The notes beneath the pieces are model-generated. The model ran no database searches. It was not told where the DNA came from and saw nothing but the letters and a program-made list of their open reading frames with translations. The position numbers and the translations under genes were made by a program. A stretch of 64,000 nucleotides of DNA from Oleiagrimonas sp. C23AA (lineage in GTDB: Bacteria; Pseudomonadota; Gammaproteobacteria; Xanthomonadales; Rhodanobacteraceae), in NCBI RefSeq assembly GCF_011759385.1, contig NZ_JAARLY010000010.1, positions 62,001 through 126,000 of the forward strand, in the 5' to 3' direction. Of this stretch, positions 36,666 to 47,700 are shown one piece after another (positions within the stretch are counted from its first letter, which is position 1; each line of letters begins with the position of its first letter).

Positions 36666-37760
36666 CTAGGCGTGACGCCGGAAGTAGTAGCCGGCCACAC
36701 CCAGCAACACCAGCGCCGGCAGCAGGTTGGAAAGCAGCGGCGGAATGCCGTATACCGAACCCATGCTGGTCAGCGAACGCTGCAGGAAGTACCAGGCCAC
36801 CGCCAGCAGAATGCCGATGAAAAGGCGCTTGCCCAAGCCGCCCGAACGCAGCCCACCAAAGGCGAATGGCATCGCGCACAGCACCAGCGCCAATACGTTC
36901 AACGGATACAGCGCACGCGCCCAGAAGGCGCTGGCGTACACGCCCGGATTCTGTCCGTTACGCTCCAGATAGCGGATATTGCGCTGCAGATCGACCATCG
37001 ACAGATATTCCGGATGCACGATCGACTGCTCCAGCACACGCGGATTCAGACTGGAATGCCAGACCTGATCCTTGGCTGTGCTGGCATGCGTGCCCTTGGC
37101 ATCGAGCGTAGTATTTTGCACATCATGCAAGGTCCAGGTGCCGCCGATGTGATCGGCCGTGCGCGCCCAGGAGAACTGCGTCAGCTGGCCGTCGTCGGTC
37201 AGCGTGAACACGCGCACGTCGGCCAGCTGCACCGAGGGGTGACCGTCCTTTTCCACCGCCTGCGCCGCCTTGGCATTGATGATGTCGTGACCATCGCGCG
37301 CCCACAGACCGCTGCCGCGGGTCAGGCCCAGATTGTTGGAGCGCAATCGCACCTGCATGGCCTGCGCGGCCTGGTCCCCCAGCGGACCCACGGTCTCGCC
37401 CATCAGCACCACCACCGCGGTCAGCGCCGCCACCACCGCCACCACCGAGGCGGCAATACGCAGCTTGGACATGCCGGCCGCACGCAATGCGGTCAGCTCG
37501 CCACTGGCGGCCAGCCCTCCCAGACCCAAGAGACCACCGATCAAACCGGCAAAACTGAAGTATTCATACAGGCGCCGCGGCACCGTCATGCCGATGTACA
37601 CCGCCGCCTCGGCCAGCGTGTAGCCATGCTTGCCGACATCGCCCAGCTGACGCAGAAACTGGGTCAGCGTATCGAAGCCGACCAGCACCACCCACACGAT
37701 CAGCAATGAACCCAGCACGCTGCCGGCGATCAGGCGGTCGGCACGTTTGATGCGGATCAT
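36666..37760 (-). CDS. lptG: Lipopolysaccharide export permease LptG
   Basis: A 364-residue inner-membrane protein of the LptF/LptG (YjgP/YjgQ) family. It has three N-terminal helices (about 10-130), a periplasmic beta-jellyroll region (about 140-265) and three C-terminal helices, and begins MIRIKRADRLIAGSVLGSLL. With LptF and two LptB it extracts LPS from the inner membrane and passes it to LptC/LptA. The ATG at 37760 overlaps the lptF stop (ATGA). The stretch ASGELTALRAAGMSKLRI is the coupling helix that contacts LptB. lptF-lptG order fixes which one it is. Confidence 0.95.
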   Translation of the reverse strand: MIRIKRADRLIAGSVLGSLLIVWVVLVGFDTLTQFLRQLGDVGKHGYTLAEAAVYIGMTVPRRLYEYFSFAGLIGGLLGLGGLAASGELTALRAAGMSKLRIAASVVAVVAALTAVVVLMGETVGPLGDQAAQAMQVRLRSNNLGLTRGSGLWARDGHDIINAKAAQAVEKDGHPSVQLADVRVFTLTDDGQLTQFSWARTADHIGGTWTLHDVQNTTLDAKGTHASTAKDQVWHSSLNPRVLEQSIVHPEYLSMVDLQRNIRYLERNGQNPGVYASAFWARALYPLNVLALVLCAMPFAFGGLRSGGLGKRLFIGILLAVAWYFLQRSLTSMGSVYGIPPLLSNLLPALVLLGVAGYYFRRHA

Positions 37761-38872
37761 GCCTTGGCTCCCTTCGGCACGCGGGCGCGGTACTGGTTCC
37801 AGAACATCCACAGCGCCAGTGCCGCCACGGCCAGGTGCAGCCCCCAGAGTGGCGCGCTGTTGGGCACCTTGCCCTGGCCGATCAGCGCGCGACCGAACGA
37901 AAGCAGGCCCAGATAGATGAAGTAGCTCAGTACCGCAATCAGCAAACGACCGTAACGTGGTTCACGTGGGGTCTGGCGCGACAGCGGCAAGGCCAGCAGG
38001 ATCAGCACCAACGAAGCCATCGGCGAGGCAATGCGCCAGGCCAGCTCGGCGCGTTGTTCGGACGACCTTGCGCCGAACAGCTTGCCGGTGGACATTTCAT
38101 GGATGGGATCATTGTCGCCACCGTCATCGCCGGGCTGTACCGAGGACAAGGCCGCATCCTGACGTGCGTACTGCATGCGCCGCCAGTTCAGATGCCCCAT
38201 GGGAAGCTCGTAGCGCCAACCATCAAATAGCGCCAGGAAGCGGCCGGCGCCGTCACTTTCCTGATACAGCTGACCGCGCTTGGCGGTGATCACGTTGATT
38301 TTCGGCGGGTGCGTCTTGTCGCCAGGTTTGTCGCTGGCCACGAACACCTTGCCCAGTTTGGTCCCGGCGGCGTTCATCGAATCGACAAAAATGATGCCCC
38401 CCTTGCCCGGCAGCTCGGTGAATTGCCCGGCCTCCAGGCCCGCCGCGATCACCGAGCGATTGGCCTGTTCGACCAGCGCGTTGGCGGTGCGCACCGACCA
38501 GGGCCCCCACCATAGCGATATCAGGGCGATCAGCGTCACCATTGGCAGGCCCAGCAGCATCACCGGGCGCAACAGACCACGCGGGCCCATGCCCGATGAG
38601 GCCAGCACATGCATCTCGCTGTCGCGATAAAGGCGCCCCAGCGCGGTGAGTACCCCCAGAAACAGCGCCATCGGCAACAGCGCAGTCTGCACGTCGATCA
38701 TGCGCAGGCCCAGCACCTCGAACATCACGCTGGCCGGAAAGCTGCCGTTGGCCACCTGCTTGAGCACGGCCGCAAAGGTGCCGCCGGTGACGATGACCAG
38801 CAACACAATGGCCGTACCCAGTACGGAAAACAGCAATTCACGCAGGAAGTAACGATCGAGAATACGCAGCAT
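37757..38872 (-). CDS. lptF: Lipopolysaccharide export permease LptF
   Basis: A 371-residue partner of LptG with the same fold: it begins MLRILDRYFLRELLFSVLGTA, has three N-terminal helices, the coupling helix with YRDSEMHVLASSGM, a periplasmic jellyroll (about 145-275) and three C-terminal helices. The ATG at 38872 is the first in a good position, facing pepA. The 116-base divergent gap to pepA should carry promoters for both. This lptF-lptG/pepA-holC neighbourhood is conserved in many gammaproteobacteria. Confidence 0.95.
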   Translation of the reverse strand: MLRILDRYFLRELLFSVLGTAIVLLVIVTGGTFAAVLKQVANGSFPASVMFEVLGLRMIDVQTALLPMALFLGVLTALGRLYRDSEMHVLASSGMGPRGLLRPVMLLGLPMVTLIALISLWWGPWSVRTANALVEQANRSVIAAGLEAGQFTELPGKGGIIFVDSMNAAGTKLGKVFVASDKPGDKTHPPKINVITAKRGQLYQESDGAGRFLALFDGWRYELPMGHLNWRRMQYARQDAALSSVQPGDDGGDNDPIHEMSTGKLFGARSSEQRAELAWRIASPMASLVLILLALPLSRQTPREPRYGRLLIAVLSYFIYLGLLSFGRALIGQGKVPNSAPLWGLHLAVAALALWMFWNQYRARVPKGAKA

Positions 38873-38988
38873 TAGCGATACACTTGGGGTTTTCGCGTCG
38901 TGCCGGCCACGGCTTTGCAGCCAGGCGCGACAAACCGTGAGTGTAGCCTGTCGGCACCCCCGGCGGGCTAGAAGAACAGGACATCCCC

Positions 38989-40464
38989 ATGACGCTTCAG
39001 TTCAGCCTCCAGTCCGACGCCCCCGAAACCACCGATACCCCCTGCGCCATTGTCGGCGTGTACGAAAACGGTACCCTGAGCAGTGCCGCGGCGCGTATCG
39101 ACAGCGCCAGCGGTGGCGCCATCAAGCGTCGTATCGAGGCCGGTGACGTCAGCGGCAAGGTCGGCAACACGCAGGTACTGTTTGATCTGTCCGGCGTGAC
39201 CGCCAAGCGTGTGCTGGCGGTTGGCCTGGGTGCCGAGAAGAGCTTCGATGCCGCCCGTTTCAAGCGCGCATGCACCGAAGCGGCGCGTGCGGTGACCAAG
39301 CTCACCGTGAAGCAGGCCGCCAGCTGGCTGAGCGAGCTGAACGTGCCCGGTCGCGACAGCGCCTGGCGTGTGCGCACCGCGGCGCTGGCCACCGACCATG
39401 TCGCCTACCGCTACGGCGCCACGGTGAAGCCGGCCGCGCTGAGCCTGGAAGCGATCGCTTTTGCCGGTGACAGCACCGCACAGGCGGGCCTGGATCAGGC
39501 CGCCGGCATCGCCGAAGGCGTGCGCCATGCCCGCGAGCTGGGCAATCTGCCGCCCAACATCTGCACGCCGAAGTACCTGGGCGAGCAGGCCAAGGCCTTC
39601 GCCGAAGCTCACGAGGGCGTCGAGGCCGAAGTGCTGGAACCTGAGCAGATGGCCGAGCTGGGCATGCACTCGCTGCTGGCCGTCGGCCGCGGTTCGGCCA
39701 ACCCGCCGCGCCTGGTGGTGCTCAAGTGGAACGGCGGCAAGGACGGCGACAAGCCATACGTGCTGGTCGGCAAGGGTGTCACCTTCGATTCGGGTGGCAT
39801 CAGCCTGAAGCCCGGCCCGGGCATGGAAGAAATGAAGTTCGACATGTGCGGCGCCGCCGGCATGCTTGGCACCTTCACCGCGGCGGTAAAGATGAAGCTG
39901 GCCGTCAACCTGGTCTGCGTGGTGCCGTCGGTGGAAAACATGCCCGACGGCGACAGCTACCGCCCCAGCGATGTGGTCACCACCATGTCCGGGCAGACCG
40001 TCGAAGTGCTCAACACCGATGCCGAAGGCCGCCTGATCCTGTGCGACGCGCTGACCTACGCGCAGCGCTTTGAGCCCAAGGCCCTGGTCGATGCCGCCAC
40101 CCTGACCGGCGCCTGCGTCATCGCCCTGGGCAAGCACGCCTCGGCGATCATGAGCAAGCACGACGACCTGGCCGAGGAGCTGCTGGCCGCCGGCGAGGAA
40201 ACACTGGACCGCGCCTGGCGCATGCCACTGTGGGACGAGTATCAGAGCCAGCTGGAGTCGGGCTTTGCCGATTTTGCCAACATCGGCGGCAAGCCGGCCG
40301 GCGCCATCACCGCGGCCTGCTTCCTGTCACGCTTTGCCGAAGGTCAGCGCTGGGCGCACATCGACATTGCCGGTACCGCCTGGGATGACGGCCGCAAGGG
40401 CCTGGCCACTGGTCGCCCGGTATCGCTGCTCAGCCAGTGGCTGATCGAGCAGAGCGCCAAGTAA
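38989..40464 (+). CDS. pepA: Leucyl aminopeptidase PepA
   Basis: A 491-residue M17 aminopeptidase, a hexameric two-zinc enzyme that in many bacteria also binds DNA as an Xer accessory factor. The N-terminal domain (about 1-165) is followed by the catalytic domain, with [26 protein letters not shown], the NTDAEGRL motif with the metal ligands, and [14 protein letters not shown] lies about eight bases before the ATG at 38989. Divergent from lptF and followed by a hairpin repeat and holC. Confidence 0.97.
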   Translation: MTLQFSLQSDAPETTDTPCAIVGVYENGTLSSAAARIDSASGGAIKRRIEAGDVSGKVGNTQVLFDLSGVTAKRVLAVGLGAEKSFDAARFKRACTEAARAVTKLTVKQAASWLSELNVPGRDSAWRVRTAALATDHVAYRYGATVKPAALSLEAIAFAGDSTAQAGLDQAAGIAEGVRHARELGNLPPNICTPKYLGEQAKAFAEAHEGVEAEVLEPEQMAELGMHSLLAVGRGSANPPRLVVLKWNGGKDGDKPYVLVGKGVTFDSGGISLKPGPGMEEMKFDMCGAAGMLGTFTAAVKMKLAVNLVCVVPSVENMPDGDSYRPSDVVTTMSGQTVEVLNTDAEGRLILCDALTYAQRFEPKALVDAATLTGACVIALGKHASAIMSKHDDLAEELLAAGEETLDRAWRMPLWDEYQSQLESGFADFANIGGKPAGAITAACFLSRFAEGQRWAHIDIAGTAWDDGRKGLATGRPVSLLSQWLIEQSAK

Positions 40465-40470
40465 GCCGAA

Positions 40471-40545
40471 GTAGTGAGTAAAGAGGAGTGGAAAGTGAGA
40501 GATGACTCGCGGCTCGACGCCAGTATCTTTCGCTTCCACTCCTTG
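40471..40545. repeat. Extragenic palindrome between pepA and holC
   Basis: AGGAGTGGAA (40484-40493) pairs perfectly with TTCCACTCCT (40534-40543), inside a run of GAGTAAAGAGGAGTGGAAAGTGAG-like purine sequence. It resembles the element between glyA and nrdR (18121-18217) and may be another copy of a dispersed hairpin repeat. It could also act as a pepA transcript end. Confidence 0.6.
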
Positions 40546-40579
40546 ATGCCCTGCCCCGCACTTTCCGACTGATCATCCG

Positions 40580-40999
40580 ATGCGCGCTGATTTCTATCTG
40601 ATCGACAAGCCCCGCTTCCGCGAGCAGCCGCTGCTGCTGGTGTGTGAGCTGGCGCGCAAGGCGATGGCCGCACAGCAGCCGACCCTGGTGCTGACACGCG
40701 ACTTCGAGCAGGCCGACACGCTGGACGACCTGCTGTGGTCATTCGACGAGGATGCGTTCATTCCGCACCAGATTGCCGGTGACGAGGACGATGACATCAC
40801 GGCGGTACTGATCGTGCCACCGGATACCGAGGTGCAGGACCGGCCCCTGGTGATCAACCTGCGCGAGACGATCGCCAGCGGTCAGTACCAGCGCGTGCTG
40901 GAAGTGGTCGCCGCCGATCCGGCCGAACGCGAAGGCTCGCGCCAGCGCTGGCGCCAGTACAAGCAGCGCGGCTTCGAGATCGCCAAGCACGACATGTAG
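40580..40999 (+). CDS. holC: DNA polymerase III subunit chi
   Basis: A 139-residue HolC, which joins the clamp loader to single-stranded-DNA-binding protein. It begins MRADFYLIDKPRF and has the LLVCELARKAMAAQQPTLVLTRDFEQADTLDDLLWSFDEDAFIPHQI core and a C-terminal WRQYKQRGFEIAKHDM. In many gammaproteobacteria holC lies between pepA and valS. pepA is here, but valS is replaced by a hybrid kinase gene on the other strand. Confidence 0.94.
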   Translation: MRADFYLIDKPRFREQPLLLVCELARKAMAAQQPTLVLTRDFEQADTLDDLLWSFDEDAFIPHQIAGDEDDDITAVLIVPPDTEVQDRPLVINLRETIASGQYQRVLEVVAADPAEREGSRQRWRQYKQRGFEIAKHDM

Positions 41000-41024
41000 G
41001 GCGATGGCTCAAGCTGGAATCTGC

Positions 41025-41055
41025 AGACAAGGCGACCGGCGAGGCCGCCTTGTCT
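41025..41055. terminator. Terminator hairpin between holC and the hybrid kinase gene
   Basis: AGACAAGGCG (41025-41034) pairs perfectly with CGCCTTGTCT (41046-41055), with a T-rich tail (TTGCCC). It lies between converging holC and kinase genes and can end both transcripts. Confidence 0.6.
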
Positions 41056-41117
41056 TGCCCGGCGATGCTACGGCCTACCCCCCACACGAACCCAAGCGGC
41101 GCTGGCGCATCGACAAC

Positions 41118-44100
41118 TCAGCACCGGCTGGTGCACAGCACTTGCCGCAACACCGAATCCAGCTGCTCACCACTGACCGGCTTGCGCAAAAATGCATCCA
41201 TGCCGGCATCCATGGCGCGCGCCTGTTCATCGCCCCCAGAGCGCGCGGTGATGGCAATCACCGGCATGTGCGCCTGGCCCTCCTGGGCGCGGATCATCTG
41301 AGTGACGCGAAACCCGTCGATGCCCGGCAGGTCCAGATCCATCAACGCGACATCGAAATGACCGGCCTGCCAGGTACTGAGCGCCGCCAGGCCGTCGCCG
41401 GCATGGGTCACGTGATGCCCCTGCGCTTCCAACAAACCGGTGACCACCTCGGCCACGGTGGCATCGTCCTCAACCAGCAGAATCGAAAGATTCGGCATCG
41501 GCGTGTCATCCATCCTCGCCGGCGCCACCTCGGGCGCCGCCTCGGGCAGCGGCAGCCAGACATCGAAACGACTACCCTGCCCCGGCACCGATTCAAGTTC
41601 GATGCGCCCCTGCATCAGCGCCACCAGCTCACGGCAGATGGCCAGGCCCAGTCCGCTACCGGCCTGGCGTTGCGGCGTGTCACCCTGCTCATATCGCTGG
41701 AACAGGCGCTCGCGGCTGCTCTGCGCAATGCCCTGGCCGGTGTCCTCGACCGTGAAGTGAAGCCCTTCGGGCGCACAGCTCAGCCGTACATCGACACGCC
41801 CCCGCTCGGTGAATTTCACCGCATTGTTGATCAGGTTCTGCAGGATCTGACGCAGACGCCGGCCGTCGCCAACCACCCGCGCAGGTAGCCCGTCCGCGGC
41901 ATGCAGCTGCATCGTCAGTCCCTTGCTAACGGCCAGCCCGGACTGCAGATCCACCACTTCGCGCGTCACCGCGACCGGGTCGATCACCTCCGGTTCCAGC
42001 TGCAGGCGGCGCGCCTCGATTCGCGCCAGATCCAGCGCATCGTTGACCAGCTTGAGCAGGACACTGCCCGAACGCTGGATGGCCTCGGCAAACCGTCGCT
42101 CGCGTTCGCCAATCGGGGCATGCGCCAGCAACTCGGCCATGCCCAGCACGCCGGTCATGGGCGTACGGATTTCGTGCCCCAGTGTAGCCAGGAACCCGGT
42201 CTTGGCGGCGCTGGCCTGCTCGGCCAGCTCGCGCCGCTCCTCGGCCAGCTGATGGCGCTGTTCGGCCAGCAGGATACGATGGCGTTGTTCGATACGCCGT
42301 TTCCACAGCACCAGAACCAGCCAGATAAGGCCCGCTATGGCCAGCGCATAAGCGACAAAGGCCCACGGTCGCAACCAGGGTGGTGCCGCCACATCGAAAC
42401 GCACCGGAACTGCCAGCGCCGCCCAGTGACCGTCCGCGCCGGCAGCTTCCACCTGCAGCTCGTAGTGGCCCGCCGACAGCGCGGCGAACTGGCGCACATT
42501 GTGGGCACCGGTATCCACCCAGCGGGTGTCGAACCCCTTCAGGCGAAAGCGATAGTGCACCGCGGACGGATTGACGTAGGACAGCGCCTGAACCCGTATG
42601 CGCAGGTCACGATCATCCCAGCGCACCGTCCGATGCCCCTGCTTGGCGACCAGGGACACATCCTCGCCGTGGCGTCGCACCTGCACTGACTCAAGTACCA
42701 GCGTTGGCGGAAACACCCGGTCGGACATCTGCCCGGGGCGAAATCCAACCACCCCGCCGATGGTGCCCATGTACACCGTGCCGTGGGCTCCGATCACCAC
42801 GTCCTTGGAGGTGAACTCCGACCCGGGCAGACCGTCATGCACCCCGTAGACACGAAAGTGGCCACTGGCCACATCGTAGCGCCACAGGCCATCCTCGCTG
42901 GCCAGCCAGACATGGCCGTACCGGTCTGCCACCAGCGCATGCACACGCGTACCGGACCAGCCATCGCCGGCCACCACATCGCGCTGCAGGGACCAACGCC
43001 CGCCTGCTTCACGCCGGTACATCATCAGGTGCTGCGTACTGACCAGCCAGAGCTGGTCACCCCGTACATCGAACGCATCTATCCGGCCACGGCTGACGCC
43101 CGGCACGAACTGGAAACGCTTGCCGTCCGCAGTGAGCTGGGACAACCCGGCGCGCGTGGCACGCCAAAGATGGCCATCGATCAGACTCATCTGCAGGGCC
43201 GTGGAGCCATCCGGCCCGGCATTTGCCGAGATCAGCGGGGTCCGCTTGCCCGCTGCGGTGACGTAGCTCACGCCCTGAAAATCCGATTGCAGATAGGCGC
43301 CCCGATCACCATCGGTAATGATGCCGGTCACCATGTAGGGCGTTTTCACAGTGACCTTGCGCTCGCCCGTGACTGGATCGATCAACGCCGCCCCGGTGTT
43401 GTAACCGACCCAGATCAGACCTGACGGCGTGGCTGCCGCGGCCACCACCCGCTCGCCGTTCAAACCCAACCGTGGTCCCAGATGCACCACTTTGCCGGTG
43501 TCCGGATCAAGCCGGTCAAGCTGCCCGTTGGCGCCGCCCACCAGCAGGCACCCCTGGTCCTCCGCCAGCGCGATCACATGCGAATGGGTCAGTGACTGAG
43601 GGGCATCCGGCACATGGCGAAAATGGGTGAAATCACGCCAGGTGGGAGCCAGGTAGCTCAACCCACCATCACGCGAGGCAAACCACAGGCCACCCTCCCG
43701 GTCGGCGATCACCTGCCAGAAGAAATGACCGCCCAGACCTCCCGGTAGCAAGGGGTGACCGGTGAAATGCTCGGCATGATCCGCCGTGTCGACCCGGAAG
43801 ATGCCATTGCGCGAGGTCACCCACAGGCTGCCATCGTCAGCACGCAGGCTGGACGTCACCAACTGCCCCGGCAACGCCCCGGGGGCCACCCGATGTGCCG
43901 TCAGGTCATGATCGACGACGAACAGCCCTCGTGCAGTGGCGACGCGTACCTGACCGTTTTGCACATCAATGCGCCAGACATCATTGCGCCCATGCCCGGG
44001 AAAATGCACATGCTCGATGCGACCGTCGGCACGGCGCACGTCCAGACCGACCGCCGACCCGATCCAGAGATTGCCCCGCGCATCGGCCCGCAGCGCCAGT

Positions 44101-44660
44101 ACCCAGTTGGAGGCGATGCTGTGTGCATCGCCATCGCGGTGCACCAGATGCTCGAAGCGATCGGTCCCAGGCACCAGGCGATCCAGGCCCACTTGGTCAA
44201 TGGCCGCCCAGATCGAGCCATCCGGCGTCTGCGCGATGGAATCCACATCGTTGCCGGCAATGCTGTGCGGGTCATCCGGGTCATGCAGCCAATGCCGGAA
44301 TCCGCCGGTCTTGGGCTGATACAGATTCAGCCCGGCACTCTCGCCGCCGACCCATAGGTGCCCGTCGCGTCCCACCAGAAGACCGGTGACAAAATTGGCC
44401 GGCAGCGATGACGGATCATCCGGGCGGTGACGGAACACGCGAAATTGCTGGCCGTCGAAGCGGGCCAGCCCATCGCGGGTTCCAACCCAGATGTAACCCT
44501 GGCGATCCTGGGCCAGGGCGTACGTCTCTGTCGATGGCAGCCCGTCATCGACGCCATAGGTGCGAAACTGAGGCGTCGGCACCGGTCCGCGCGGACGGGC
44601 AACCGTGGGCGCGGACCCGGAAACCAGCGCGGCGCCCAGCGACATGGCGGCGAACAACAT
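41118..44660 (-). CDS. Hybrid sensor histidine kinase/response regulator with periplasmic propeller sensor (paralogue 1)
   Basis: A 1180-residue membrane sensor. It has a signal peptide (MLFAAMSLGAALVSGSAP), a periplasmic region of repeated two-component propeller blades (about 30-680, with motifs such as GLPSTETYALAQDRQGYIWVG and DGLARFDG), a Y_Y_Y domain (about 690-755) and one transmembrane helix (about 765-785). The HisKA His829 lies in TLGHEIRTPMTG; the HATPase domain and a C-terminal receiver with Asp1108 follow. No HTH or Hpt domain is present. The start at 44660 has GGGGGAA upstream. It lies just downstream of a close paralogue, so a tandem duplication is likely. Ligand and partner regulator are unknown. 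Confidence 0.92.
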   Translation of the reverse strand: MLFAAMSLGAALVSGSAPTVARPRGPVPTPQFRTYGVDDGLPSTETYALAQDRQGYIWVGTRDGLARFDGQQFRVFRHRPDDPSSLPANFVTGLLVGRDGHLWVGGESAGLNLYQPKTGGFRHWLHDPDDPHSIAGNDVDSIAQTPDGSIWAAIDQVGLDRLVPGTDRFEHLVHRDGDAHSIASNWVLALRADARGNLWIGSAVGLDVRRADGRIEHVHFPGHGRNDVWRIDVQNGQVRVATARGLFVVDHDLTAHRVAPGALPGQLVTSSLRADDGSLWVTSRNGIFRVDTADHAEHFTGHPLLPGGLGGHFFWQVIADREGGLWFASRDGGLSYLAPTWRDFTHFRHVPDAPQSLTHSHVIALAEDQGCLLVGGANGQLDRLDPDTGKVVHLGPRLGLNGERVVAAAATPSGLIWVGYNTGAALIDPVTGERKVTVKTPYMVTGIITDGDRGAYLQSDFQGVSYVTAAGKRTPLISANAGPDGSTALQMSLIDGHLWRATRAGLSQLTADGKRFQFVPGVSRGRIDAFDVRGDQLWLVSTQHLMMYRREAGGRWSLQRDVVAGDGWSGTRVHALVADRYGHVWLASEDGLWRYDVASGHFRVYGVHDGLPGSEFTSKDVVIGAHGTVYMGTIGGVVGFRPGQMSDRVFPPTLVLESVQVRRHGEDVSLVAKQGHRTVRWDDRDLRIRVQALSYVNPSAVHYRFRLKGFDTRWVDTGAHNVRQFAALSAGHYELQVEAAGADGHWAALAVPVRFDVAAPPWLRPWAFVAYALAIAGLIWLVLVLWKRRIEQRHRILLAEQRHQLAEERRELAEQASAAKTGFLATLGHEIRTPMTGVLGMAELLAHAPIGERERRFAEAIQRSGSVLLKLVNDALDLARIEARRLQLEPEVIDPVAVTREVVDLQSGLAVSKGLTMQLHAADGLPARVVGDGRRLRQILQNLINNAVKFTERGRVDVRLSCAPEGLHFTVEDTGQGIAQSSRERLFQRYEQGDTPQRQAGSGLGLAICRELVALMQGRIELESVPGQGSRFDVWLPLPEAAPEVAPARMDDTPMPNLSILLVEDDATVAEVVTGLLEAQGHHVTHAGDGLAALSTWQAGHFDVALMDLDLPGIDGFRVTQMIRAQEGQAHMPVIAITARSGGDEQARAMDAGMDAFLRKPVSGEQLDSVLRQVLCTSRC

Positions 44661-44796
44661 GGGCAATTCCCCCAAACGCGATGGCCCAAGCGTCGGCACG
44701 CGCGTACATAAATTCCAACGCCCGACATGATAGCGCCTCAAGTTGCCCTGCGCCGCCCATGACGTCGATTACCATCATGCACCGCCAGCCCTCATC

Positions 44797-47700
44797 TCAG
44801 GTCAGCACGTGCGGAAACAGCAGCCGGCGCAGCTCGGCTTCCAGCTGAGCCAGTGTCAGCGGCTTGCGCAAGAAACCATCCATGCCCGCCGCTTGCGCAC
44901 GCGTCTGTTCATCGCCGCCCGAGCGCGCGGTGACGGCGATGATGATCGCCTCCTCGCCACCAGGCTGGCGGCGCAGCATGCCCGCCACCTCGAAGCCATC
45001 CACTCCCGGCAGATCCAGATCCAGCAGCACCGCGTCAAAACGATGGGCCTGGCATTCACCCAGCGCGGCCAGCCCATGCCCCACATGGGTGACGCGATGC
45101 CCCAACTCGCCCAGCAGGTCCTTCAATACCTCGGCCACGGTGACATCGTCCTCGACCAGCAAAAGCTCGGCCGACGGCATGCACTCGGGTGAGGGTTCGG
45201 TCAGGGACGGTCCGCTCTCGACCACTGCCAGTGGCAGCCAGACATCGAAGCGGCTGCCCTGCCCCAGCGTCGAGGCCACTTCGATGCGACCTTCCATCAG
45301 TTCAACCAGTTCGCGACAAATCGCCAGCCCCAGACCGCTACCGGAACGTTGCTGTGGTCCCGCCTCCTGTTCATAGCGCTGGAACAGGCGCTCCCGGCTG
45401 CCCTCGGCCATGCCCGGCCCGGTGTCGGTCACCGAGAAGCACAGCCCACGCCCTTCCGCCTCAAGACCCAGCCGAACGCAGCCACTTTCGGTGAACTTGA
45501 GTGCGTTGTTGGTCAGGTTGATCAATACCTGGCGGATGCGCTCACCGTCACCGAGCACACAGGCAGGCACCGCGCCATCCACATGCACGGCCATCGCCAA
45601 GCCTTTGCGAGCGGCCAGTCCCGACTCCAGGTCACCCACCTCGCGCAGCAGTGCCGCAGGGTCGAAAGGTCGCGGCTCCAGCACGAAGCGTCCGGCTTCG
45701 ATACGCGCCAGATCCAGGGCGTCGTTGACCAGCTTCAGCAGCAGGCTGCCCGAACGCTGGATCGAGGTGGCGTAGCGGCGCTGGCGCTCGGACAGTGGCT
45801 CGCGCAGCATCAGCTCGGTCATGCCCAGCACACCGGTCATCGGCGTGCGTATCTCGTGACCCAGCGTGGCCAGAAAATGTGTCTTGGCGGCATTGGCGCG
45901 CTCGGCCAGCTGGCGCTGCTGCTCGGCCATCTGCATGCGATGACGCTGCTCCAGACGCCGGCGCCACAGCACCGCTCCCAGCCAGACCAGCGCCGCCAAC
46001 ATCAGCGCATACAGCGCGAAGGCCCAAAGTCGCAGCCAAGGCGGCGCGCTGACATCCAGCGTCAGTGGCTGCGCCAGCGGCGCCCACACGCCATCGGGAC
46101 CTGCCGCCTGTACCTGCAATCGATAGTGACCGGCCGGCAGGGCCGCAAACTGGCGCTGGCCGCGGGCGCCGGTCGCCACCCAGCCGGCATCCAGACCATC
46201 AAGCCGGAACCGGTAGCGATTGCGCGCCGGATCGATATAAGACACCGCGTGCACCGTCACGGTGAGATTGCGATCGTCCCAGCCGACCGCCAGGCGCCCG
46301 TCTTTCGGTCGCAGGGCTTGATCGTGCCCATCGCGCTGCACCCGCGCCGATTCCAGCCGCAGCATCGGGCGCCGGCGGGTATCGCGAACACGCGCCGGGT
46401 CAAACCCGACGATGCCCTGCGGCGTTCCCAGATACAGCGCGCCACTGGGGGCGCGTGCCTGTGCCCGAGACAGGAACTGCACGCCGGCCAGGCCGTCCTT
46501 GCGTCCATATTCTCGGAACGAGCCATTTTTGATGTCGTAGCGCCACAGTCCTTTCTCAGTGGCCAGCCACAGCCGGCCACGGTCGTCGGCAACCATCACC
46601 CGCACCGAGGAATCCAGCGTCTGACGACCGGTGGCCACATGGCGCGCCTGACGCCAGTACCCGTCGGCGCCGCGCCGATACTGATAGAGCCCGTCATCAT
46701 CGGCCAGCCACAGACTGTCGCCGTGCACATCGAAGGCGTCAAACGCCTTGTGCGGAACACCCGGCACATAGGCAAAACGCAAGCCGTCGGCATTTAGCTC
46801 GGTCAGTCCGGCTTCGGTGGCGCGCCACAGGCGGCCGTCGAAGAAGCCCATCTGCGAGACCACGCCGTGGGTCTGGCCAACATCCGGCGCCGGAATGTGC
46901 CGCAACTTGCGTCCGTTGGCACTGGCCCACCAGACACCGTGGCCATAGGTCGCCACGTACACGTCGCCGGCCGCATCCACGGCGATGTGCTGCTGCAGCG
47001 GTGCAGGAATGGCCACCTGATGCTGCGTGCCATGCGCAGGGTCATACAGGGTGACCCGATCACCGGCGCTGACCCAGATTCGCCCCTGGCTGGCTGCTGC
47101 GAGGGCGTAGATGGTTTCGTGACCGACATGGCCAAGATGCGTCACCATGCCATTGGACGGATTCAGTCGATCAATGCGCCCGCCACTGCCGCCGACCAGC
47201 AGCGTGCCGTCGCGCGCCAACGACAGCGATAATGCCCGCCGCATGCGCAATGAACCGGCATCATCCGGGATATGGCCAAACCGGCTGAAGCGCTGCCAGT
47301 CCGGCGACAGATAGGCCACGCCACCGTCGCCGGAGGCAAACCACACGCCCCCTTCGCGATCAGCCGAGACCTTCCAGAAGCTGCGCGAGGGCAGCCCTCC
47401 GGGCAACAACGGCTGTGCGCCGAAATGGCGCACCTGACCGGATGCATCCAGCCGATAGACGCCATGTCGGGAACTGGTGACCCACAAGCCACCGTCGTCG
47501 CTGCGCAGACTGGAGTTCACGCCGATCGGCGGTAACCGTCCGGGCGCGACGCGTCGCGCCCGCAGCTCAGTGTCGACACGGAAAAGACCGGCCGAGGTCG
47601 ACAACCGCACATCCGAACCCTCCCCGTTGATACGCCACACCGTCGGTGCCAATCCCTTGGGAAACTGGATAGGCAAAAGCCGCCCATCGGCACGTCGCAG

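Noticed and set aside
38968-40161. Minus-strand open frame opposite pepA
   Set aside because: Low-complexity His/Gly/Arg-rich antisense translation with no family motif; pepA is certain.
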